Shown: positions 50,277-59,390, counted from the stretch's first letter. The stretch: 64,000 nt of DNA from Pseudomonas migulae NBRC 103157 (GCF_002091715.1 NZ_BDAG01000029.1:1-64000), one strand, 5' to 3'. Notes: generated by a model from the letters alone, not told the origin. A program made the numbers and translations.

Positions 50277-51761
50277 TTAGTGACGAACCTTCCAGGCATC
50301 CCCAGCAGGCGCCGTACCATGGTCATACGGCTTGGCAATCCACATGTAAACCAACCCCAACCCAATCACGATCGCCGTGCTTAGCACCATCGCATAGTTG
50401 ATGTACCACGCCGCGTCCGGCGTGCGCGGCCAGGCCATGTTGATGATGGCGCCGACGCCGTAGACCAGCGCGCCGACGTTCACCGCCCAACCCCAGGCGC
50501 CGAGGGTGAATTTGCCACTCGGTTTCCAGCCTTTCAGGCGTGCATACAGCGCCGCGAGCACGATCATCTGGAATGCGAGGTAGATGCCGATGGCGGCGAA
50601 GCTGACGATGGTGGCCACCGCGTCTTGCAGGAAGAAGCCCAGAATGATGATCAACGCTGGCAGGACGCCGGAGACGAACAGTGCGGCAACCGGAACCTGG
50701 GTTGCAGGTGAAATCTTTTTCAGCAGTGAACTGCCGATGACCATTTCATCCCTGGCGTAGGAATACAGCAGACGACTCGCTGCCGCTTGCAGGCTGATGA
50801 CGCAGGAGATGAAGGAAATCATCACCACGCCCATCACCACTTTCGAACCGACCGGGCCGAAGGCGTTGTTGAGGATGGTGGTGACCGGGTCTTTGTCGGT
50901 GCCGTTGATCACGGCTTGCATGTCGGGCACGGCGAGGATCAGCGCCAGGCAGGCGAACATCGCCGCGATGCCGCCGATGTAGATGGTCATGCGCATCGCC
51001 ACCGGGATTTGCTTGCTCGGGTTCGGGGTTTCTTCCGCCACGTCGCCGCAGGCTTCGAAGCCGTAGTACAGGAACATCCCCGCCAGCGAGGCGGTGAGGA
51101 AGGCCGGCAGGTAGGAGCCATTGATGCTGATGTCGAAGGTGTTGAACAGCACGCTGATCGATTGATGACGTTCGAAAATCAACAGGTAAACGCCGACGAT
51201 CACCGCACCGACCAGTTCGCAGAGGAAGCCGAACATGGCGATTCGCGCCAGCACTTTGGTGCCGCTGAGGTTGACCAGTGTGGCGAACAACGTCAGCACC
51301 AGTGCGATGACAATGTTGGTGTTGTTATTCGGTTCAAAGCCCATCATTGCCGCGAGGTACGGACCGGCGCCCACGGCAACGGCAGCGATGGTGACGCACA
51401 GGGCGATGGAGTAGATCCAGCCGACCATCCACGCCCAGCGCTTGCCCACCAAGCGGCGAGCCCACGGATAGACGCCACCGGAAATCGGGAACTGCGAGAC
51501 CACTTCACCGAAGATCAGGCACACCAGCAACTGGCCGCAACCGACCAGCAAATACGCCCAGAACATCGGTGGCCCACCGGCGGCCAGGCACAGGCCGAAG
51601 AGGGTATAAACCCCTACGACCGGAGAGAGGTAAGTGAAGCCCAGGGCGAAGTTTTCCCACAGGCTCATGCTGCGGTTGAAGTTGGAGGTGTAACCCAGCT
51701 TGCGCAGTTGCTCGGCATCGCTGTCGATGGCGACTGCGGTGAGTTCGGGTAGTGCACTCAT
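50277..51761 (-). CDS. APC-family amino acid/polyamine permease
   Basis: A 494-aa cytoplasmic-membrane transporter with about twelve helices. It opens with LGYTSNFNRSMSLWENFALG FTYLSPVVGVYT and contains the APC motif GGVYPWARRLVGKRWAWMVG and FYYGFEACGDVAEETPNPSK-type sequence (LYYGFEACGDVAEETPNPSK). This resembles the amino acid/choline (ACT) subgroup that includes GABA and choline permeases. Because it directly follows a gamma-aminobutyraldehyde dehydrogenase gene, import of GABA, putrescine or a related amine is a reasonable guess, not shown by sequence. A large REP hairpin separates the two genes. Confidence 0.88.
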   Translation of the reverse strand: MSALPELTAVAIDSDAEQLRKLGYTSNFNRSMSLWENFALGFTYLSPVVGVYTLFGLCLAAGGPPMFWAYLLVGCGQLLVCLIFGEVVSQFPISGGVYPWARRLVGKRWAWMVGWIYSIALCVTIAAVAVGAGPYLAAMMGFEPNNNTNIVIALVLTLFATLVNLSGTKVLARIAMFGFLCELVGAVIVGVYLLIFERHQSISVLFNTFDISINGSYLPAFLTASLAGMFLYYGFEACGDVAEETPNPSKQIPVAMRMTIYIGGIAAMFACLALILAVPDMQAVINGTDKDPVTTILNNAFGPVGSKVVMGVVMISFISCVISLQAAASRLLYSYARDEMVIGSSLLKKISPATQVPVAALFVSGVLPALIIILGFFLQDAVATIVSFAAIGIYLAFQMIVLAALYARLKGWKPSGKFTLGAWGWAVNVGALVYGVGAIINMAWPRTPDAAWYINYAMVLSTAIVIGLGLVYMWIAKPYDHGTAPAGDAWKVRH

Positions 51762-51917
51762 AGTGTGTTAGCTCCGGAAAATCGGCAGATTTCGGATGTC
51801 CGAAACCGTGGCGGCGCCTTGGCGGTGCTGCCCGGATCGGTGGTTATTGTTTTGTTTGTCTGCGTTGAAGCCTGGAGGTGCGTGTTGCCGGTTTCTGCCT
51901 TGAAACCGCGGTGACGC

Positions 51918-52010
51918 CATCGCCAGCAAGCCGGCTCCTACGGTGGTTTGTGTCGTGCGCCATGAATGTGTACGACACAAACCACCGTAGGAGCCGGCTT
52001 GCTGGCGATG
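51918..52010. repeat. Perfect 39-bp inverted repeat with REP arms
   Basis: Positions 51918-51956 and 51972-52010 are exact inverse complements, with a 15-nt loop. The outer 24 bp are the REP core; the inner 15 bp (GGTGGTTTGTGTCGT) are also perfectly mirrored. It starts 3 bp after the stop of the dehydrogenase gene at 52014, between that gene and the permease gene, and would form a very stable RNA hairpin. Confidence 0.92.
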
Positions 52011-52013
52011 CTT

Positions 52014-53438
52014 TTAATGCTTGAACATCACATGCCGCACAACGGTGTAATCCTCCAGCCCATACATCGACATGTCCTTCCCGTACCCGGACAATTTCTG
52101 ACCGCCGTGGGGCATTTCGCTGACCAGCATGAAGTGCGTGTTCACCCAGGTGCAGCCGTACTGCAAGCGCGCCGACAGGCGATGCGCGCGGCCAACGTCG
52201 GCGGTCCACACCGACGACGCCAGGCCGTAGTCCGAATCGTTGGCCCAGCCGAGCACCTGCGCTTCATCGGTGAATTTGGTCACCGACACCACCGGGCCGA
52301 ACACTTCGCGGCGGACGATTTCGTCGTCCTGCTGTGCATCGGCCAGCACCGTCGGTTCGAAGAAGAAGCCGTTGCCTTCAACTGCCTTGCCGCCAGTGAT
52401 CAGGCGGATGTGCGGTTGCGCCACGGCGCGGTCGACGAACCCGGCTACCCGGTCGCGGTGCTGCGCGGTGATCAGTGGCCCGAGTTCGGTCGACGGGTCA
52501 TCCTGCAGGCCATACTTGATGCTGCTGACCGCTGCGCCGAGCTTCTCGACGAATGTCTCGTAGATGCCTTCCTGCGCGTAGATGCGGCAGGCGGCGGTGC
52601 AGTCCTGGCCGGCGTTGTAGAAACCGAAGGTGCGAATGCCTTCGACAGCGGCGTCGATGTCGGCGTCGTCGAAGATGATCACCGGGGCTTTGCCGCCCAG
52701 TTCCATGTGCATGCGCTTGACGCTGCTGGCGGTGCTGGAAATGATGTTCGAACCGGTGGCGATCGATCCGGTCAGTGACACCATGCGCACTTTCGGGTGG
52801 GTGACCAGCGGGCTACCGACGGTAGGACCACGGCCGAACACCAGGTTGAGCACGCCGGCCGGGAAGATTTCCGACGCCAGTTGCGCCAGGCGCAACGCGG
52901 TCAGCGGGGTCTGTTCCGACGGTTTGAGCACCACGGTGTTCCCGGCGGCGAGGGCCGGGGCGATTTTCCAGGCGACCATCATCAGCGGGTAGTTCCACGG
53001 CGCGATGGAGGCGATCACGCCCACCGGATCGCGGCGGATCATCGAGGTGTGGCCGGCCAGGTATTCACCGCCGGCCGAGCCGCTCATGCAACGGCTGGCG
53101 CCGGCGAAGAAACGGAACACGTCGGCAATCGCCGGGATCTCGTCGTTCAGCGCGGCGCTGTAGGGTTTGCCGCAGTTATCGGATTCGAGTTTGGCCAGCT
53201 CTTCGCCGTGGGCTTCGATGGCGTCGGCGAGTTTGAGCAAGAGCAGCGAGCGCTCTTTCGGCGGGGTGTGCGACCAGCTGTCGAACGCGGCGTCGGCGGC
53301 CCGTACAGCAGAGTCGACCTGGGCTTCGCTGGCTTCGTTGATTTCCACCAGCACGCGACCGAGGGCCGGGTTGAACACCGGTTGGGCGGGGCCTTCGCCG
53401 TCGATGAGTTGGCCGTTGATCAAGAGTTTGGTTTGCAT
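52014..53438 (-). CDS. patD: Gamma-aminobutyraldehyde dehydrogenase (PatD/YdcW)
   Basis: A 474-aa NAD-dependent aldehyde dehydrogenase, the same length as E. coli YdcW and closely similar along its whole length (KLLINGQLIDGEGPAQPVFN; TSMIRRDPVGVIASIAPWNY; EMPHGGQKLSGYGKDMSMYG). The catalytic Cys is in NAGQDCTAACRIYAQ and the general base Glu in HMELGGKAPVI. It oxidises 4-aminobutyraldehyde, made from putrescine, to GABA. The ATG at 53438 has GAGGAC upstream; the frame extends further but without similarity. It follows the ydcSTUV-like ABC genes, as in E. coli. Confidence 0.93.
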   Translation of the reverse strand: MQTKLLINGQLIDGEGPAQPVFNPALGRVLVEINEASEAQVDSAVRAADAAFDSWSHTPPKERSLLLLKLADAIEAHGEELAKLESDNCGKPYSAALNDEIPAIADVFRFFAGASRCMSGSAGGEYLAGHTSMIRRDPVGVIASIAPWNYPLMMVAWKIAPALAAGNTVVLKPSEQTPLTALRLAQLASEIFPAGVLNLVFGRGPTVGSPLVTHPKVRMVSLTGSIATGSNIISSTASSVKRMHMELGGKAPVIIFDDADIDAAVEGIRTFGFYNAGQDCTAACRIYAQEGIYETFVEKLGAAVSSIKYGLQDDPSTELGPLITAQHRDRVAGFVDRAVAQPHIRLITGGKAVEGNGFFFEPTVLADAQQDDEIVRREVFGPVVSVTKFTDEAQVLGWANDSDYGLASSVWTADVGRAHRLSARLQYGCTWVNTHFMLVSEMPHGGQKLSGYGKDMSMYGLEDYTVVRHVMFKH

Positions 53439-53483
53439 GGCGTTGTCCTCTTTGAATCTATTATTTTTCTCTGGAGAAACCGG

Positions 53484-53582
53484 ATCCTGTAGGAGCTGGC
53501 TTGCTAGCGATCGCGGTGTGTCAGCCCACATCTATGTTGAACGTCAGTCAGTAATCGCTAGCAAGCCAGCTCCGACAGGATT
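53484..53582. repeat. Inverted REP pair (variant GTAGGAGCTGGCTTGCTAGCGAT)
   Basis: CCTGTAGGAGCTGGCTTGCT AGCGAT at 53486 is mirrored by ATCGCTAGCAAGCCAGCTCC at 53554. Compensating changes preserve pairing (GCTAGC in both arms). It lies between the inner permease gene and patD. Confidence 0.88.
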
Positions 53583-53612
53583 GGGTTCGCACACTGGGAT
53601 CGGTGTTCTTCG

Positions 53613-54422
53613 TTACTTCCCGCCACTCCCCGCCACGCTCTCACCGCCGCGGGTCAGGTAATAGGCGCCGAGAATCGGCAGCATGGTCACCATCATCACC
53701 AGCATCGCGACGACGTTGGTCACCGGCACGTCCCGTGGGCGGCTGAGCTGGTTGAGCAGCCACAGCGGCAGGGTGCGTTCATGGCCGGCGGTGAAGGTGG
53801 TGACGATGATTTCGTCGAACGACAGTGCAAACGCGAGCATGCCGCCGGCGAGCAATGCCGAGCCAAGGTTCGGCAGGACGATGTAGCGGAAGGTCTGCCA
53901 GCCATCGGCACCGAGGTCCATCGAGGCTTCGATCAAGCTGTGCGATGTACGGCGCAAACGGGCGATGACGTTGTTGTAGACGATCACCACACAGAAGGTC
54001 GCGTGCCCGACGATGATGGTGAACATTCCCGGCTCGATCCCCAGCGTCTTGAACGTCGCCAGCAGCGCGATCCCGGTGATGATCCCCGGCAATGCGATGG
54101 GCAAAATCAGCATCAGCGAGATGCCTTGTTTGCCGAAAAAATCCCGACGGTACAACGCTGCCGATGCCAGCGTGCCAAGCACCAGTGCGATCAACGTGGC
54201 GACGGAGGCGATCTGCAGCGACAGCTTGATCGCTTCCAGCACGTCCGGTCGCGAGAACGCCACGCCGATCCACTTCAGGGTGAAACCCTTGGGCGGAAAA
54301 CTGAACGCCGCGTCTTCGGTGTTGAAGGCGTACAGGAAGATGATCAGGATCGGGAAGTGCAGAAACACCAATCCGCCCCAGGCAGCAATGCGCAGACCCA
54401 ATGAAGCTTTCTCAGAGTGCAT
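53613..54422 (-). CDS. ydcV: Polyamine-type ABC transporter permease (YdcV/PotC)
   Basis: A 269-aa inner-membrane permease with six helices, one half of the transport channel. The coupling EAA loop is EASMDLGADGWQTFRYIVLP (residues about 168-187), which contacts the ATPase. It opens with LRIAAWGGLVFLHFPILIIF LYAF, the PotC/YdcV form. It overlaps the upstream permease gene by 11 bp. The order binding protein, ATPase, permease, permease, aldehyde dehydrogenase matches E. coli ydcSTUVW, from which the symbol is taken. Confidence 0.92.
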   Translation of the reverse strand: MHSEKASLGLRIAAWGGLVFLHFPILIIFLYAFNTEDAAFSFPPKGFTLKWIGVAFSRPDVLEAIKLSLQIASVATLIALVLGTLASAALYRRDFFGKQGISLMLILPIALPGIITGIALLATFKTLGIEPGMFTIIVGHATFCVVIVYNNVIARLRRTSHSLIEASMDLGADGWQTFRYIVLPNLGSALLAGGMLAFALSFDEIIVTTFTAGHERTLPLWLLNQLSRPRDVPVTNVVAMLVMMVTMLPILGAYYLTRGGESVAGSGGK

Positions 54423-55359
54423 CGAAGGCCCCCAGTCGTTTGACGATGGTCAGGTAAATGGCGATCAACACAATCGGCACCAGGGTGAAGGCCGCGGCCA
54501 TCGGCATGTTGCCGATCGCGCCTTGCTGGGCGTACACCATGCTGCCGACGAAGTACCCCGGCGGGCCCACCAGTTGCGGCACGATGAAGTCGCCCAGGGT
54601 CAGCGAAAACGTGAAGATCGAACCGGCGGCGATGCCCGGAATCGACAGCGGCAGAATCACCTGCATGAAGGTCTGGCGCGGCTTGGCGCCGAGGTCGGCG
54701 GAGGCTTGCAGCAACGACGGTGGCAGGCGTTCCAGCGAGGCCTGAATCGGCAGAATCATGAATGGCAGCCAGATGTAGACGAACACCATGAAGCGCCCCA
54801 GGTGTGAGGTCGACAAGGTGCTGCCACCCACACCCGGAATGCCCAGCACGAACTGCAACACCGGCTCCAGTCCAAGGTGCTGAACGAACCATTGCGCCAC
54901 GCCGCCCTTGGCCAGCAACAAGGTCCAGGCATAGGCCTTCACGATGTAGCTGGCCCACATCGGCATCATCACAGCGATGTAGAAAAACGCTTTGGTTTTG
55001 CCCGTGGTGTAGCGCGCCATGTAGTAGGCAATCGGGAACGCGACGATGGCGCTGGCGATCGAGACCACGACCGCCATGCTCAGGGTGCGCAGGATGATGT
55101 CGAAGTTCGAGGGCTGGAACAGCGCGGCGAAGTTCGCCAGGGTCAGGTCGGGCGTGACCGCCATGGTGAAATCGTCGAAGGTATAGAAGCCTTGCCACAA
55201 CAGCACCAACAGCGAACCAAGGTAGATCGCGCCGAACCACAACAACGGCGGCACCAGCAGCAGCGACAGGTAAAAGTTCGGCCGGCGATACAGCAGGTTG
55301 GAAAACCTGCGTAACGGCGAGCCGCCGGCCGGGGTTTGAGGAAGAGCCACGCTGGTCAT
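54412..55359 (-). CDS. ydcU: Polyamine-type ABC transporter permease (YdcU/PotB)
   Basis: A 315-aa inner-membrane permease, partner of YdcV. Membrane helices begin at LSLLLVPPLLWFGAIYLGSL LVLL, and the EAA loop is QASADLGAKPRQTFMQVILP. I chose the ATG at 55359 (MTSVALPQTPAGG), 1 bp after the ATPase stop codon region, with GGGGTGTGAG upstream; an ATG six codons earlier (55377) would overlap the ATPase gene. Its 3' end overlaps ydcV by 11 bp, so the pair is translationally coupled. Confidence 0.92.
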   Translation of the reverse strand: MTSVALPQTPAGGSPLRRFSNLLYRRPNFYLSLLLVPPLLWFGAIYLGSLLVLLWQGFYTFDDFTMAVTPDLTLANFAALFQPSNFDIILRTLSMAVVVSIASAIVAFPIAYYMARYTTGKTKAFFYIAVMMPMWASYIVKAYAWTLLLAKGGVAQWFVQHLGLEPVLQFVLGIPGVGGSTLSTSHLGRFMVFVYIWLPFMILPIQASLERLPPSLLQASADLGAKPRQTFMQVILPLSIPGIAAGSIFTFSLTLGDFIVPQLVGPPGYFVGSMVYAQQGAIGNMPMAAAFTLVPIVLIAIYLTIVKRLGAFDAL

Positions 55360-55360
55360 C

Positions 55361-56398
55361 TCACACCCCGCCGGCAACGGTGTCGTGCAACGGGATCATC
55401 GCTTCCCGCGCCCAGCGTGCGCTGATGCGTTGCCCGGTCTGATGTTGCGCGCTGACGTCCAGCCATTGATTGTTGGCCTGGCTAATGTTCAGGGTCTGGC
55501 CGTTTTCCAGTTTCAGTTCATAGCGGGTGGCGCTGCCCTGGTACTGAACGTCGTGGAGCAAACCGCTGACTTCGATCTCGTGACTGGCCAGCGGGCCTTC
55601 GGCGAAACGCACGTGTTCCGGGCGGATCGAAAACGGCTGCGGATTGCCGCTGAGTTGCTGCGCCAGATCGCCGCGAATCACGTTGGAGGTGCCGACGAAC
55701 TCCGCGACAAAGGTGGTCGCCGGTTTCATGTAGAGGTTGCGCGGTGTGTCGACCTGCTCGATGCGACCCTTGTTGAAAACAGCCACGCGGTCGGACATCG
55801 ACAAGGCTTCGGTCTGATCGTGGGTGACGAAGATGAAGGTGATGCCGAGCTGGCGCTGCAGCTTTTTCAGCTCGCTCTGCATTTGCTCGCGCAGTTTCAA
55901 GTCGAGGGCGCCGAGGGGTTCGTCGAGCAGCAACACCCGAGGGCGATTGACCAAGGCGCGGGCCAGGGCCACGCGCTGGCGTTGACCACCGGAGAGTTGC
56001 ACCGGCTTGCGCTCGCCGTAGCCGCCGAGGGCGACCATGTCGAGGGCTTCTTCGGCGCGCTTGCGGCGTTCTGTTTTGCCGACGCCTTTGACTTTCAAAC
56101 CGTAGGCTACGTTGTCGAGCACGTTCATGTGCGGGAACAGCGCGTAGTCCTGAAACACCGTGTTGACGTCACGCTCATACGGCGGCAGCCCGGCGGCTTC
56201 GTGGCCATGAATCCGGATCGAGCCTGCGCTCGGTTGTTCGAAACCGGCGATCAGGCGCAAACACGTGGTTTTGCCCGAGCCGGAAGGGCCCAGCATGGAA
56301 AAGAACTCGCCGTCCTGGATATCGATGGAAACCCGGTCTACGGCTTTCACTTCGCCGAATAGACGGGAAACGTTGGTGAACTGGACTGCAAGCGTCAT
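55361..56398 (-). CDS. ydcT: Polyamine-type ABC transporter ATP-binding protein (YdcT/PotA)
   Basis: A 345-aa ATPase that powers the transporter. Walker A is GPSGSGKTTCLRLIAG (residues about 38-53), the Q-loop lies in NTVFQDYALFPHMNVLDNVA, the signature is LSGGQRQRVALARALVNRPR, Walker B LLLDEPLGALDL and the switch His in FVTHDQTEALSM. The C-terminal TOBE domain (about 270-345) is present. It lies 124 bp after ydcS, separated by a REP pair, and is immediately followed by ydcU. Confidence 0.94.
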   Translation of the reverse strand: MTLAVQFTNVSRLFGEVKAVDRVSIDIQDGEFFSMLGPSGSGKTTCLRLIAGFEQPSAGSIRIHGHEAAGLPPYERDVNTVFQDYALFPHMNVLDNVAYGLKVKGVGKTERRKRAEEALDMVALGGYGERKPVQLSGGQRQRVALARALVNRPRVLLLDEPLGALDLKLREQMQSELKKLQRQLGITFIFVTHDQTEALSMSDRVAVFNKGRIEQVDTPRNLYMKPATTFVAEFVGTSNVIRGDLAQQLSGNPQPFSIRPEHVRFAEGPLASHEIEVSGLLHDVQYQGSATRYELKLENGQTLNISQANNQWLDVSAQHQTGQRISARWAREAMIPLHDTVAGGV

Positions 56399-56433
56399 GG
56401 TGCGGTGCTCCGGGAATCTGGAATCTTGAAAAG

Positions 56434-56499
56434 CATCGCCAGCAAGCCGGCTCCTACACGGGGTACGCGTACTCTGTAGGAGCCGGCTTGCTGGCGATA
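56434..56499. repeat. Inverted REP pair between ydcS and ydcT
   Basis: ATCGCCAGCAAGCCGGCTCC TACA is mirrored by TGTAGGAGCCGGCTTGCTGG CGAT with a 15-bp loop. Its position, right after the binding-protein gene, parallels the REP hairpin between malE and malF in E. coli, which raises relative binding-protein expression. Confidence 0.9.
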
Positions 56500-56522
56500 A
56501 AGGTCCGAAGGACCTTCAGGTG

Positions 56523-57674
56523 TCAGCGACCGCCCATGATCGCGATGTAGTCCTGGGTCCAGCGGCTGTACGGCACGAACTTGCCACCTTCAGCCTGCGG
56601 GGTTTTCCAGAAGGCGATCTTGTCGAACTGGTCGAAACCGTTGGTTTTGCAGCCTTCGGCGCCCAGCAATTCGCTCTCCTTGCATCCCGCCGGAACCGAC
56701 GGCAACGAACCGAACCAGGCGGCCAGGTCACCCTGGACTTTCGGTTGCAGCGAATGGTCCATCCACTTGTAAGCACAGTTCGGGTGCTTGGCGTCGGCGT
56801 GCAGCATGGTGGTGTCGGCCCAACCCGTTGCACCTTCTTTCGGAATGACCGAAGCCACCGGCTGCTTGTCCGCCATCAGGCCGTTGACCATGTAGCCCCA
56901 GCTGCTGGACGCCACGACGCCTTCGTTCTTGACGTCACTCATCTGCACGGTCGCGTCATGCCAGTAGCGGTGGACCAACGGCTGCTGTTTACGCAGCAGG
57001 TCCAGCGCGGCTTTGTATTGTTCTTCGTTGAGCTGGTAGGGGTCCTTGATCCCCAGTTCCGGCCGCTTCGACTTGAGATACAGCGCCGCATCGGCGATGT
57101 AGATCGGACCGTCGTAGGCCTGAACCCGGCCCTTGTTGGACTTGCCGTCCGGCAGGTTCTGTTCCTCGAACACCACCCCCCAGCTGTCCGGCGCGGTCTT
57201 GAAGACGTTGGTGTTGTACATCAACACGTTCGGGCCCCACTGATACGGAGTGCCAAAGGTTTGTTTGTTGACGACGTACCACGGGCCATCCTTGAGACGC
57301 GGGTCAAGGTTCTTCCAGTTCGGAATCAACGCCGTGTTGATCGGCTGTACACGCTTGCCGACGATCAACCGCAGCGACGCATCGCCCGACGCGGTCACCA
57401 GGTCGTAACCGCCCTTGGACATCAGGCTGACCATCTCATCGGAAGTGGCCGCCGTTTTCACGTTCACCTTGCAGCCGGTTTCCTTCTCGAAATCGGTCAC
57501 CCAGTCGTAGGCCTTGTCGCTTTCACCACGTTCGATGTAACCGGGCCAGGCGACGATATCCAGCTGACCTTCGCCGGCACCGACGGCTTTCAGCGGTTCG
57601 GCGGCCTGGATACTGGCGCTGGCCAGCAGCGCGGTAGTGATTGCACTGAGCAGTGCGGTCTTGTGCACGAACAT
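56523..57674 (-). CDS. ydcS: Polyamine-type ABC transporter substrate-binding protein (YdcS/PotD)
   Basis: A 383-aa periplasmic binding protein with signal peptide MFVHKTALLSAITTALLASA ending near SIQAAEP. The mature part has LDIVAWPGYIERGESDKAYD and VTDFEKETGCKVNVKTAATS, typical of the PotD/YdcS group of spermidine/putrescine binders, and CAYKWMDHSLQPKVQGDLAA near the C-terminus. E. coli YdcS also has a reported polyhydroxybutyrate-related activity; whether that applies here is unknown. It is the first gene of the operon, with AGAGGGAATCCCC before the ATG. Confidence 0.93.
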   Translation of the reverse strand: MFVHKTALLSAITTALLASASIQAAEPLKAVGAGEGQLDIVAWPGYIERGESDKAYDWVTDFEKETGCKVNVKTAATSDEMVSLMSKGGYDLVTASGDASLRLIVGKRVQPINTALIPNWKNLDPRLKDGPWYVVNKQTFGTPYQWGPNVLMYNTNVFKTAPDSWGVVFEEQNLPDGKSNKGRVQAYDGPIYIADAALYLKSKRPELGIKDPYQLNEEQYKAALDLLRKQQPLVHRYWHDATVQMSDVKNEGVVASSSWGYMVNGLMADKQPVASVIPKEGATGWADTTMLHADAKHPNCAYKWMDHSLQPKVQGDLAAWFGSLPSVPAGCKESELLGAEGCKTNGFDQFDKIAFWKTPQAEGGKFVPYSRWTQDYIAIMGGR

Positions 57675-57742
57675 GGGGATTCCCTCTTCTTTAATTATGG
57701 TCGGGGCAGTTTTGAACGTGGTTCAGCGTTGTAAACACGATC

Positions 57743-57838
57743 CTCGTAGGCGCCGGCTTGCTGGCGATAGCGGTGGGTCAGTCAACCTGGTTGTCAACTG
57801 GACCGACGCCTTCGCTGGCAAGCCAGCTCCTGCAAGGG
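57743..57838. repeat. REP pair, diverged arms
   Basis: CCTCGTAGGCGCCGGCTTGC TGGCGAT at 57743 is imperfectly mirrored by TTCGCTGGCAAGCCAGCTCC TGCAAGG. It lies between the second dehydrogenase gene and ydcS, within the probable ydcS promoter region. Confidence 0.8.
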
Positions 57839-57902
57839 ATTCGCGTTGTTCCAACGTTTCAACATCAATGCCTTTACGGCTAATTGTTAGCGTAGTGCGC
57901 TT

Positions 57903-59390
57903 TTATAAATGCTGTCCGTGGCGCGCCATGATGTGCCGCACCACGCTGTAGTCCTGAAGCGAATCGCTGGACAAGTCTTTGCCGTAACCCGAACGTTTCA
58001 GGCCGCCATGGGGCATTTCGCTGACCAGCATGAAATGGCTGTTGATCCAGGTGCAGCCGTACTGCAAGAGCGCGGCCACTTGCATGGCTTTGTCGAGGTT
58101 CTGGGTCCAGACCGAAGACGCGAGGCCGTATTCCGAATCGTTGGCCCAGTCCACTGCTTGTTCGAGCCCGTCGAAGCGGGTCACGGTGACCACCGGCCCG
58201 AACACTTCGCGCTGGACGATTTCATCGCTCTGTTTGCAGCCGGCCAGCAGGGTCGGCTGGTAATAGAAGCCGGCGCCGGAATGCACGGCCGCACCGGTCA
58301 CCCGCTCGATGTGCGGCTGGCCGAGGGCGCGTTCGACGAAACTGGCCACGCGGTCGCGCTGGCGGGTGCTGATAAGCGGGCCGATTTCATTGTCGGCATC
58401 GCGTTTGCCGGCGAAGCGCAGGCTGCTGACCGCTGCGCCGAGTTCCGCCACCAGTCGGTCATGAATGCCGGCCTGTGCATAAATCCGGCAGGCCGCGGTG
58501 CAGTCCTGGCCGGCGTTGTAGTAACCGTATGTGCGCACGCCTTCGACCACGGCCTGAATGTCGGCATCGTTGCAGACGATCACCGGCGCCTTGCCGCCGA
58601 GTTCGAGGTGCGTGCGCTTCAAGGTTTTTGCCGCGGCTTGCAGGATTTTTTGTCCGGTGACGATATCGCCGGTCAGCGACACCATGCGGATTTTCGGGTG
58701 GCTCACCAAGTGGCTGCCAACGCCTTCACCGCCGCCACAAATGATGTTGATCACGCCGCGCGGCAGGATCTCGGCCAGCGCGGGCGCCAGGGCCAGAATC
58801 GACAACGGCGTGTGCTCGGACGGTTTGAACACCAGCGTGTTGCCGGCGGCGAGGGCCGGGGCGATTTTCCACGCGGCCATCATGATCGGGTAGTTCCACG
58901 GCGCGATGGACGCTACAACCCCAATAGGATCGCGACGCACCATGCTGGTGTAACCCGGCAGGTATTCGCCGCTGAGCTGGCCGGTCTGGCAGCGCACGGC
59001 GCCGGCGAAGAAGCGAAACACGTCGACCGTCGCGCTCAAGTCGTCCTGACGCGCCAGGTGCAAGGGTTTGCCGCAGTTCAGGGATTCGAGGCGGGCGAGC
59101 AGGTCGGCTTGTTTTTCGATGGCGTTGGCGATGTCCAGCAGCAGGTTCGAGCGCTGCTGTGGCGTGGTCCGTGACCAACTGGCGAACGCATGATGGGCCG
59201 CGAGGATCGCGGCTTCGACTTGCTCGGTGCTGGCTTCGGCGATGTGCGTCAACACCTCACCGGTGGCCGGATTGAGGATCGGCTCGACAAAGCCCTGACC
59301 CGCGACCAGTTCTCCATCGATCAGCAACGCGGTGAACAGCGGGGTCTGCGCGCCAGTCATTTTTCGGGATCTCTTTTCTTGTGTGGCCAT
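57903..59390 (-). CDS. Second gamma-aminobutyraldehyde dehydrogenase-like enzyme (PatD paralogue)
   Basis: A 495-aa aldehyde dehydrogenase clearly paralogous to the gene at 52014 (shared TSMVRRDPIGVVASIAPWNY, NAGQDCTAACRIYAQAGIHD with catalytic Cys, and LLQYGCTWINSHFMLVSEMP). Divergence in the middle and N-terminal parts suggests a different amino-aldehyde substrate. The ATG at 59390 has GGGAG five bases upstream; an ATG at 59360 (MTGAQT) is an alternative. It lies between the LysR gene and ydcS on the same strand. AAATACTAAATACT at 59462-59475 in its upstream region is a possible LysR site. Confidence 0.9.
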   Translation of the reverse strand: MATQEKRSRKMTGAQTPLFTALLIDGELVAGQGFVEPILNPATGEVLTHIAEASTEQVEAAILAAHHAFASWSRTTPQQRSNLLLDIANAIEKQADLLARLESLNCGKPLHLARQDDLSATVDVFRFFAGAVRCQTGQLSGEYLPGYTSMVRRDPIGVVASIAPWNYPIMMAAWKIAPALAAGNTLVFKPSEHTPLSILALAPALAEILPRGVINIICGGGEGVGSHLVSHPKIRMVSLTGDIVTGQKILQAAAKTLKRTHLELGGKAPVIVCNDADIQAVVEGVRTYGYYNAGQDCTAACRIYAQAGIHDRLVAELGAAVSSLRFAGKRDADNEIGPLISTRQRDRVASFVERALGQPHIERVTGAAVHSGAGFYYQPTLLAGCKQSDEIVQREVFGPVVTVTRFDGLEQAVDWANDSEYGLASSVWTQNLDKAMQVAALLQYGCTWINSHFMLVSEMPHGGLKRSGYGKDLSSDSLQDYSVVRHIMARHGQHL

